NCBI RefSeq assembly: GCF_016801865.2
Contig: NC_068937.1
Coordinates: 31,239,970 to 31,303,969, forward strand
Length of the DNA stretch: 64,000 nucleotides
Direction of reading: 5' to 3'
Source: Culex pipiens pallens
Lineage: Eukaryota; Arthropoda; Insecta; Diptera; Culicidae
The notes beneath the pieces are model-generated. The model was not told the origin of the DNA and searched no databases. It saw only the letters and a list, made by a program, of their open reading frames with translations. Positions 55,061-64,000 of the stretch are shown here, piece by piece. The translations under genes were made by a program, and so were the position numbers. The stretch's first letter is position 1. Every line of letters begins with the position of its first letter.

Positions 55061-57495
55061 TAGCGCCTTCAGCAGCTTTGGTATATTTTGCAAGTTTCGT
55101 GAAATTTGGTGTTTCGGAATTGTAGTCCCCGTGAAAATTGTAGGGATTGTAGAGGTAGCGCGGAAAACACAAACACACACACAAACGGAGTCAAATTTGC
55201 TCTTTAGCCCACTCCGTAAGGTTTTGTCGTTCTAGACTAAAACAAGGTTCTTTCCGGCCAAAATACATTCATTGCTTGAAATGCTCATGTGGCGAGCTTA
55301 TGCCATACTCGTCAGAGTGTCACACAAGAAAAGTCGTCCTCGGCTAGGCACAAGTCGTCCCTCACTAGTCCAGTACTTCGACACTCGCTTCTCACCATAC
55401 ACCCACTCCTTCTTCTTCTGGACGTCCCTACCCACTGCGGCAAAACGTGCTCCGTTCCCATGTGTTTGTGGCGAGGCGCGCATGGTCCTCTCTCTCTTCA
55501 TAGTTGGCCAACCTTCAGTCGGAACTATGGAAACCTTCCTTGGCGGCCGCATATGTGGCGTTTCTAGGCGGTATGTGCGATTGTGTGTGTGGGTAGTTTT
55601 TCTTCTCGGATGCATTAGAGAGGAGAACTATCCGTGTGGTGTGTTGGTGGGTTTTGGTCTAGTTGGCCTCGGCGATGCTCTCCGGGATCCTGCTCTCCTA
55701 CTGCGATTGTTCAACCCGTTTTCTAATACAAGCATTAGAAAAGCAACCCTTTCGCGTAGTGGTTTGGCGGTGGGGTTTCCAAACTACAAACCGCACCAAA
55801 TCGAACGATTTTGGCGGAGTTTCGATGGATGGGAGTTACCTTGGAGGTTCGGCAAGGGTTGGGATCCCTCGGGATGGTGTGTGATTTCTAACACACATCT
55901 TGTCCCTTACGCCCAGAAGTCCTCTCCGAGAAACATATGTTAGATATGTGCTCCCCCGAAAGTATGCTATCCTAGTAAGAAATACACATGTTCAGGTTTC
56001 TAACTCACATATCACACATATGCGCGGATTTGTCCCCAGCGAGCGGGAGATCCCACCGCATCTGCCGTGAGTGTGTGGTGCTTTCGCATTAGAAATCCCG
56101 TCGTCATGTGTGGAAAAGTTGGATCTCCCCCTGTCTAATGATAGTTCCCACCTTCATCGCAGTACACCTTGGGCCCACCTCATGACACATGTGAGGTGGG
56201 AATCTAAGCAAACCATCCCCAGCGCACAGAAACGTCACTCCAATCGAAGCAACCCCCACACGCGGACGCAACACAAACATTTTTCTAACAAAAAACAACT
56301 CCCAAGCAATAGAGCAGCATAACTACGGAGGACCCAACCCCCAGTGGCCGCCAACATAGAAACGACCTCCTGCCGGTGGTCCGGAGTGCTACGATTAGCA
56401 GAGCTCCTGGCACTGGAAACATCTAAGTCCGCGTACCAGGGCACCTTCGACCGCGACGAGGAGATCTAGTTGGACCACTCCACAGCAACATTTCTTCTGT
56501 GGCGGTCAATGAACTCTCTGACAAATTGGCCCGCAAAACGCACCTAATTGTACCGCATCGGGTAATGAGATTTCGATCCGGTACATACGACCAGTTTGGG
56601 GAAGACGCACGAGGAGGTAAGCGGAAACCGTTTATTGTTTGTTATTATAATAACAAATTAAAATAAATAAATAAACAAGTATTATGATACACAAACTTAT
56701 TTTCGAACAGGAGCCAAGAGTGCCGAAGAAGGTGCAATGTTTACGCCGAGTGTTGGGTGGTGCTGCTGCTGCTCATCTGCTTCTGCTATGGTGTCTGCGC
56801 ACACACAAACATACGCACCCGGCCGGCGAACGAACACGTGGCCACCGACGTGTAGTGGCGGACATGCGCGCAAGCTGTTGGAGAGACAAAGGACGCGGAT
56901 ATCGTCTAAAACTGGGTCAAATGCTTTGGTTTGTGTTGAGAACTGACCTAGGGTTTAGCAACCGACCCACATGTACAAGACATTGCTGATGGAGAAGACT
57001 TCCTGAAAGCGAAATTCGCTCAGCTATGTTGTCCAAAAGTGTTACAAAAAAGGAACAAGAGAGCTTTCCCATAAGGCATGGAGTCAGGCTTTAGATCCGA
57101 GACCTTAGAACCGGTTTTGGTGGAGCGAGAAATTACCAAAATGTCATCGATTGTTCTGAGTTGGCTTACTATTTTCCTTTCCAGAACACGCAGTCTTTGT
57201 TGACTGTCGCTAAACACGACGAAGGTAAAATTTACGACGCCTTTAAAACTCAGGATGGCTGCTTAAGAGGATTTCTCATGCATCTTGGATCTTCGATTTC
57301 CTTGTTACTCCTTGGATATATTTTGAGTCTGTGTGTTACACCCAAAGTTAAAGAACGAGGGGAAAGTCCTCCCGAAAATAAACGTGAGAAAAGTACTATT
57401 TTGCGTGAGTAAAGACCTCTCGCGAGTTCATTCGTTCATTGACGAGTTCATCCAATTGAGTGGCTTATATGGACAAATGACCACCACTTAGTCAC
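55061..57495. other. Unassigned sequence
   Basis: 55250-56640 has balanced composition and several frames, the longest 223 codons (55272-55943), but no domain I recognise. 57020-57217 on the minus strand reads a helical stretch (QQRLRVLERKIVSQLRTIDD) that could be a worn retroelement gag. No call is made. Confidence 0.35.
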
Positions 57496-57497
57496 CG

Positions 57498-57790
57498 AAC
57501 CATGGTGGCCTATACGGCAAAGGCACGGTTCAATAAGCCGAAGGTCTTGGGTTCGAATCTCGGTACCGGTACTTTTTTTTTTTGATAGATGAACTTTTTT
57601 GGAAAATGAACCCATGAGTAAAGTACTCACGGCAATTTCGGGATTTATCCTCTCCGTCCGCATACAGTAGCATTTTACTACCGAATCGTGCTCTTTATCC
57701 TCTCGTATGCCGATGCCCAGTTCTGGGTGTAGGACTTATCCGAAATCACGGGATTGAAGTTTCTTTTGAAATATGGTGAGAATGATAGAC
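57498..57790 (+). mobile_element. tRNA-derived SINE-like sequence
   Basis: 57505-57575 has an A-box-like tggcctatacggcaaaggc, an imperfect anticodon arm and a good B box (gggttcgaatctcgg), followed by a T-run. The tRNA-unrelated body continues to about 57790. The anticodon arm does not form a proper 7-base loop, so it is not a working tRNA. Confidence 0.55.
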
Positions 57791-59795
57791 TGATGAGCCG
57801 AGATTAACCAAGTTGAATCCCTCACGCAAAGAGTATATTAAAAATGTTTTCAGACGTTGAACTGACATGTGAAGTCCGCTTTAGAAGTGAATGGTTGGAA
57901 AAGTTACTTAACACGGACGGGAGCGATTGAAACATATAGGGTTAAAGTAAAATAATCAACTACAAGTACTTAATATATATTTGGGGCCTTTTCGACCTAA
58001 AAGTTTAAAATATCTCAAAAAATCCAGTTTTTGACAAAATCCGGTTCTCTTGATCTCAAAGAATGCCTAGGATGACCTCTTAAGGAAACCGACCTCGAAA
58101 CCCAGATTTGTTCACTGTGGTCACAAGGAAACTGCTACTAACGGAAAAAGTCCTTTTTGTGAGCTCAACTTTGATGACCACTAATCATTCGAATCGGGTT
58201 GCATTCGAAAGGTATTTGTCTATACTTTGACCGCATCCATTTTGTAACCTATTATCGTTGGTCTTTGGGGGCCAGAATTTGGGAGAATCCATATCATTTG
58301 ACATATAAACTACATGAAATTGAAAGATATGACAATATCAAGTTGTTCGGCCAGGGGCCGACTTTGAATTCCCTACGTTGTGTTTTACTTGTCCAGGCGC
58401 GTAGAATCTTCCAAATTGATTGAAATAAAACAACTAGTTTGTGGTGACTGCCGAGCCAACCGTCTCGGACGGTGGTCAGCGCGCGAAGAGGCAGAATAAT
58501 AGTTTATTGTTCTCGATGCGGGTACAGAAGTAAACATTCAGGGGACGGACACAAATACCGTCTTGCACGAACACAAGTTTTGATCTCATAATATCATGAT
58601 GTTTGGTGCATGATGTGATTTGTTGTCTATTTTTGTGATTTCATTATCTCAGTATATAAAGTCAAGCCGATCACTATTCAATACCCAAACCCCAGTGAGC
58701 ATTTTCACCAAAGAGTAGTGTTGAAGGCTGTTGCAAAAATATATTAAGGTTTTAAACAAATCCATTTTTAACAGTAATTTGCAAAAGCTATGAGAAAAAG
58801 TTAATCCAATCCTGGAGGTCTATGGCTCATTTTGCAGTGCTTCCAGAATTTTCGAATGTAATAAGAGAGTTGGAAATGATTAAGTTTTACTGAAATGCGA
58901 GCAATTTTAAGATTTTTTTATGTTTTTTGGACCTCAAACTTCAATGTCCGTTTTACCCCACTTCCCTTTGTCGTAGAGGGTCGTAGAGAGTTCATCTCAT
59001 TTATAGACAAACAACAAACGCTGAAAGTTTCATCCAAATCGGAGCACCTCGATACGACCTGTTACACATTGGTGAAAAACTCGTTCTTAAGAGCTTTAAA
59101 TTTGGGAATGAATTACATTTTGCATGCTGATTTGGTCTTCGGACTACAAAGATAACAAATATTTTTGAAATTTAAGGAGTTTTCTTTAAGATGATTCATT
59201 ACATATTTAAAAATGTATGGATTGATTTAAAAACGATAAAATTTGTATGCAATTCATAGCAACATTTCAATGAGTTTCATTTTAGCATTCTAAATATGTC
59301 TCCTAAATATTGAAATATGAAAACGGATAGCTAAGATTGGTTAACTATAAAAAAAAACAAAATTGGCTCGCTATTTATTTTTTTCTTTTTTGCCAAGCTG
59401 TATTTCAGCAACGAATTGTCTAATTACTCAGTATATTAACTCAACTTTCCAAAAGATATTTTTCAAGACAGTCAATTTCTGAAGATCAAATATGTTAAAT
59501 ATGAAAAACAACATAAAGGATGAATTTTGAATCAATTTCAGCTGATAGCTTTTTCTATTATTAAGGAATTTTGAAGCTTTCTGATTGTTTCCGTCTATTA
59601 TGAACATTAAACGAAACTCTGAAAAACATTTCCAATGAATTACTGAATTTCCTGCTTAAAATCAAAGTAATAATAAATTATTTGCCAGTCTAAGGACTTG
59701 CTGGAAACACTTGCTACGGATAAAGCTCTTGAAATTAAATTTATCTAATAACATTTCAATCATTTTATATTTAAGTCTAAGTATGTTACAGCTAT
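57791..59795. other. Unassigned sequence
   Basis: A TATA-like tatataaag at about 58652 is followed by no convincing frame. 58920-59150 reads like a dispersed repeat. No gene. Confidence 0.35.
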
Positions 59796-59799
59796 ATTT

Positions 59800-59945
59800 A
59801 GGTTTTCCAGTGTGTTTCCATTTTTTTTTGTCAAGATGAGATGTTCGGTATAAGAATCCATGAAGTTTGATACCTACATTGCCCAAAACTTGTATGAATA
59901 GATAAATGTCCCTCTGTAGAGACATCATTGAGAGCCCCACCCCAT
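59800..59945 (-). repeat. Isolated, diverged unit of the 141-bp satellite
   Basis: On the minus strand 'gggcaatgtaggtatcaaacttcatgg', followed by ataccgaacatctcatcttg, parallels the unit's gggcaatatgggtatcaaac and later parts. The array lies about 7 kb away. Confidence 0.6.
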
Positions 59946-59959
59946 GTTATGGCCAATTC

Positions 59960-60175
59960 TGTCAATAAGTTTATTTTCATTTGATTGCTGCAATACGATC
60001 ACATTTATGATATTTACCTAATGAAGGGTAAGCTGATCTCACTATCCATGCAGTACCGCTGTTCTGAACCAGGTTCTGATTTTTCAAAATGTTGTCCTCA
60101 ATCCTTTTAAGCTTGTTTCTCCCTGTTTGAGCAACAGCTTTTCCAGATTGGCACAGCATAATTATCATGTTCTAG
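59960..60175 (-). pseudogene. Degenerate Jockey LINE fragment
   Basis: Minus-strand sequence from about 60165 reads a frame-broken version of the AVPIW…/KRI(E)DNILKN motif seen in the LINE at 38885-39501 (AVPIWTSCC…RIQNKILKM). Several stops and shifts are present. Confidence 0.6.
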
Positions 60176-61384
60176 AATGCTCGTCTGCTTACTCTAATAA
60201 TTGTTTAGCTATCTTTCACATTGGTTCATCACATAAATATTCTCAGTCCGCCGTTCCATTGCGACATTCACGTTGCAGAATTGACCGCATGACCAAAGAG
60301 GCATGACTGCATGAAACCCCTCGATTTCTTGTTCACCTTCGCGCAGATCCGTTCATTGCCCGCTCGCCTACTTGTGAATGACGCCGACTACAACCAAATT
60401 CCATCATCCGTCGTCGTCGTCGTAGTGCTTCATCATGAATGGGCTTTTAGCCTGCTGTGTGGTTGTGGTGGTGGTAGTAACAGTAGTGGTAGTAAACTTT
60501 GGTTAAGGCCACGCACGGCTTATGAACTCACTCTCGGTCTGTTGACTGACTGTGCCCTGTGTTGACTGTCGGATTCACCCCCTGTCGGTGCTGCGGCCCG
60601 CATCCACGTGAACTGGTTGAAGATCATTTCGTTACATTGTAATGGTACACGGTCAACCGAAAAGGCCAATGGAACCATATTCGCGAACGAGGTGCCCCCT
60701 AAAAGCCCCCGGTTGACGAATGCGGCAGTGTGCGAATCTGGTTTTGGCGATGGCGCTTTTTGTGTTTGCGAAATTTTTGCACAGCCTTGGCCGTAACTTG
60801 GCGGCGACGTCGACGGCCGACCAGACCCGTTCTCGTGGTTGTTTCAAGTCGAATGAAGCACTCTGAATGGTGGCTGGGTGCGCAGGTTGAACGGAGGTGA
60901 ACTGTGGGCGCGCACACGTTCAATTTTGCTCGTCGGTGAACGTATAGAGTTTACCGTTGCTTTTGCGTGTATTGGATTTCAGAGTCGGCTGACGAATGGT
61001 TTCTGGGAGCAGTGATGCGAGTTGGAGGGTTTAATGATTATAGATATTTAAAAAAATTCTTTCATGATTTTTATGACATTTATGTCATTAAAAATGATTT
61101 ATTCTTTGAGGTGTTTTCTAAAGATATTCCTATTTCTAGACTCTGATATAATCAAACCTTCAAAATAAAGAAAGTTTGTACAGTCCTGACTCGCTAAGCC
61201 GAAATTTCAATTTTCCGAAAATTTGTTAGGATTTCGGGTAATGCTAGTAATAATCGAATCAATGACAACAATATTCTTTTTTCACTTTTCATATCATATT
61301 TCTAGAGTTTTTTTTAAAGGTCCTATAAACTATTGTTTTTCATATGTTTATAGGACCTATTAAAAAACGTTACTTAATCCAGCT
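60176..61384. other. Unassigned sequence, partly GC-rich
   Basis: 60380-60960 is richer in GC and holds (gtc)n and (ggt)n short runs. No gene is recognised. 61310-61350 has a short inverted pair around gttttt/aaaaac. Confidence 0.35.
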
Positions 61385-62500
61385 ATAGTTGGTTGGTGCC
61401 TTCCTCGCATATTTTTATCAAAATATCTGAGATCCAGCCTCAAAATAAGTTTATAAAAAAAAACTTAAGTCAGGCCTGCCCAACCTTTTTGGCTCAATTT
61501 TCACTTTTTCGATCGTCAAAATTACAATTTTTCATTCTTTCATGATTTATTTGGAGAAATCGGTTCTCAGATGACCAGTGAACATAACTTTTCCAAAAGT
61601 TTGAAAAAATATTTATACATGTCGTTTTTATCTACATTTTCTGTCAAAAATCAATCCGGCCCGCGGGCTGTACCAATTTTTCACTTAAAACTTACATTAA
61701 AAACGACGACGAAAATTATTTTTTCAAACTTTTGTCAAATTCATGACCACTGGTCATTCGAGAACCGATCCCATGCCATCCCATGACCATGAAAAAATGA
61801 ACAATTGTAATTTTGACGATCAAAAATGTGAAAATTGAGCCAAAAAGGTTGGGCAGGCATGACTTAAGTACTTATAGCTATTGATAGGTTTGTCAGATCT
61901 TCAATCTTTTAGGCTTGTTGGAAAGGTCTTTTGATTACCTATCCAACGGGTCGCATGACAGATCCGGACAACTTTTTCATCAAAATATTTGAGATCCGGC
62001 CTCAAAAAAGTGTATAAATAACATTTAAGTGCTCATAACTTTTGATGGGGTTGTCAGATCTTCTTTCTTATGAACGCGTTGGAAAGGTCTTTCAAATACC
62101 TTTCTAACAATATATAGCATGACGGGTTTTCTTACAAAAACCACCCTTTTTTACAATATTTTAAACTACAGCCAAATCGTTTTTTTAGCATAACTTTTGA
62201 AGTACTTTTCTAAACTTCATAATATTAACTAGGGTCTTGTGGGACCCCAAGACGGATCAAATGAGACCAAAACGGTCCAAATCGGTTCAGCAAGTCCGGA
62301 GATAATCGTGTGCATATTTTTCGGTGCACGGACTTGCCGACATACACACGCACAGACATTTGTTCAGAATTTGATTCTGAGTCGATAGGTATACGCGAAG
62401 GTGGGCCTACGAGGTCAAATAAAGAAGTTCATTTTTCGAGTGATTTTAAAGCCTTTCCTCATTGAGGTGAGGATGGCAAAAACTCTAGTTTGAGTTCTGC
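61385..62500. repeat. Long dispersed repeat with internal direct units
   Basis: Blocks around aaatatctgagatccagcctc (61415) and aaatatttgagatccggcctc (61982), each followed by 'cataacttttgat…ttgtcagatctt', repeat directly. The right end (62350-62490, gaatttgattctgagtcg … cctcattgaggtgagg) matches, inverted, the repeat at about 7442-7750. A hAT MITE is inserted at 61471-61861. Confidence 0.6.
61471..61861. mobile_element. hAT MITE
   Basis: 391 bp, with ends CAGGCCTGCCCAACC and (inverted) CATGCCTGCCCAACC extending about 60 bp with few mismatches. A perfect 8-bp duplication acttaagt lies at 61463-61470 and 61862-61869. Non-coding. Confidence 0.92.
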
Positions 62501-62940
62501 AACCCTATTCTAGTTAAATTTGAGTTTACCAAATTATTTTTTTCAATTTTCCATCATCGCCACTTTGGGGGCCATGTTCGATTAAAGCAGCCTTTTTTTC
62601 GTAGAACTTTGAATAATCAAGACCTTTCGATTGCTGTATTTTTTCTGAAATTTTGTATGACCTAAATACACCCTGCTGGCTTGATTTATTTAGAAAACTT
62701 TTTACCCTTTTTGAATAAATTTGTCTTCTATGTTTTCAAGAAGAGTCCAAAATATAAGAATGTTTTTTTTTTCAATTTCTATTACTAAGGTAGCTTATTA
62801 AAAAAATAGAAATATGATTGAAGATTAAATATCTTGGTACTTCTTGGTAATCGGTGTTGTGAAAATATCAAACTTTCAGTTATCAGCGACTACAATTATC
62901 ATGCCCGAAATCTCATCTCCCAATTTTCACAGCATTAAGG
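62501..62940. other. AT-rich non-coding DNA
   Basis: Nothing recognisable. Confidence 0.4.
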
Positions 62941-63075
62941 GTTTGACGAAGAACTTCGTCTTAGGGCTCTATACAGGGTAGCAATCCAAAATTTCGCGAA
63001 GCGAAATGAAACGCTTTGGTTTCACCTTCCCCTCTCGGCAAATTTCCCCTCTTTTAGCGCATGCTGAAAGGGGAC
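62941..63075 (+). repeat. Palindrome-containing dispersed repeat, copy 3
   Basis: gacgaagaacttcgtc (palindrome, with compensating changes relative to copies 1 and 2), agggctctatacagggtag, ttcgcgaagcgaaatg, then cccctctcggcaaatttccc. Confidence 0.7.
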
Positions 63076-64000
63076 ATTTGCGGAACCATTTTCTTCTTCT
63101 TTACTTCTTTTTCCCTCTCTGCCAGATGTCTTCCAAAAATTGGAGGGGGGGGGGGAGCTTTGGCCCGAAGCCCCCGTTATCCAACGTCAAAATAACATGA
63201 GACCTTGTTTGAGCAGAAACAGATAGATCTTAAGATATAACTCTTTCGTCATTGATTTTGTGGCCAAGAAACGTAAATAATAATAACTATAAAAAAATCA
63301 TTTACTTTTGTGTCTGAAGTTCTTCGTCATGATGGTTATGCATGTAGTATTACCAAAGCACCTTTTTTTGAAAATTCAAAAGAGATTTTGTTTGAACTTT
63401 TTCAGGCCAGAATTTTTCTTAATATATGTTTAGTGATGGGAAAATCATTTTTATGACCATACGAAAATTATAGGCTATTTTAACAACGTTGATTATCATA
63501 TATCGATGCCTCTGTGCTCCTTCCATTAGTTTTCAAAATATCTGAGTATTGACGAAAATTTTAATTTTTGCGAAACATATTTTTTGCGGTGCTGTACATT
63601 GAAATTTCATAAAAATTCAAAACATTTTAAACAAGCCCAAACATGCTTAATATGATTATCAATGCAGAAAAATGCGTTTTAGATTGTTTTCATGAAAATT
63701 TTGAAGTTTTTTGGATTTTTTTTTTTTGCGCTCTGATTTTTCAAACCAATTTTGAAGGGGGCGACATGAAAAATATTTGCAACGGCCTTATTAGCTTTTG
63801 AATAATTTTAGCTTACCAAACAAACCAAATATTTTTACTATTCCAAAGTTCATATGAAAAAGAAAAAAAAGAATTTCCAACACTGCAAAAGAACCGCTCA
63901 TCCATACTGCTGGGTTTTCAAGTGTGTTCCGCATAGCTGTGAGCTGTTCTCCGCACACATCGCTCTTCGTTTTCGTTCGTACTCATACCAACAGTTATGT
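63076..64000. other. AT-rich right edge
   Basis: A G-run near 63150 (ggagggggggggggagc). No gene or clear transposon end. Confidence 0.4.

Noticed and set aside
55272..55943. 223-codon plus-strand frame as a gene
   Set aside because: No recognisable domain, overlapping frames in other phases, and no promoter or poly(A) context. Kept as unassigned.
57505..57575. Second functional tRNA gene
   Set aside because: The B box is good but the anticodon arm does not give a proper seven-base loop and the acceptor stem does not pair.
57448..57663. Minus-strand 71-codon frame with TEIRTQDLRLI
   Set aside because: This peptide is the reverse translation of a tRNA-type T-arm (B box) in a SINE, a frequent false gene.

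Overview
The window looks like nuclear DNA of a culicine mosquito, most likely Culex. The genes have spliceosomal introns, TATA boxes and AATAAA signals. It holds an insect tRNA-Arg(ACG) gene, two orthologues of conserved insect proteins (ACBD6 and SLIRP), and a very dense mix of Jockey-type LINEs, Ty3/Gypsy elements, hAT and TA-type MITEs, tRNA-derived SINEs and tandem repeats. The species call is an inference; no database search was possible.

Layout. At 0.3-3.6 kb lie two minus-strand paralogous genes for small secreted cysteine-rich proteins, with an old hAT-like MITE (itself hit by a LINE) between them. At 4.4-5.0 kb is an 8-bp microsatellite. At 5.6-6.7 kb are ACBD6 and SLIRP, on the same strand and only 94 bp apart. 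From 8.4 to 20.9 kb is a stack of nested insertions: a 325-bp-type MITE (A) holds a second TIR element (B), which holds a 10.66-kb Ty3/Gypsy retrotransposon with near-identical 1,364-bp LTRs. An unoccupied copy of A at 45.7-46.1 kb proves the order. At 21-22.9 kb is a LINE that keeps ORF1 but lacks reverse transcriptase, cut by a hAT MITE. At 23.8-24.7 kb two inverted arrays of a 7-bp unit face each other.

At 26.3-27.6 kb, 35-bp inverted repeats bracket a small spliced transcription unit of unknown function. A Ty3/Gypsy gag-protease remnant follows (27.9-29.0 kb), then tRNA-Arg at 29.6 kb. From 30 to 46 kb there is mainly non-coding DNA with MITEs, a 1.18-kb heptamer array, a 5'-truncated Jockey LINE with a 15-bp target duplication, and GC-richer stretches with no recognisable gene.

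At 46.9-54.8 kb, inverted terminal sequences bracket a 2.65-kb satellite of about nineteen 141-bp units. In unit size and copy number it resembles the conserved culicine satellite loci that make the tapiR piRNAs, and it is the most interesting candidate here. From 55 to 64 kb there are SINE, LINE and MITE fragments and unresolved sequence, plus one isolated diverged satellite unit.

How parts work together: ACBD6 (acyl-CoA binding) and SLIRP (mitochondrial RNA binding) may share a transcript, because no poly(A) signal separates them. Nearly everything else reflects mobile-element history. Long open frames inside the tandem arrays are artefacts of unit length and are not annotated as genes.
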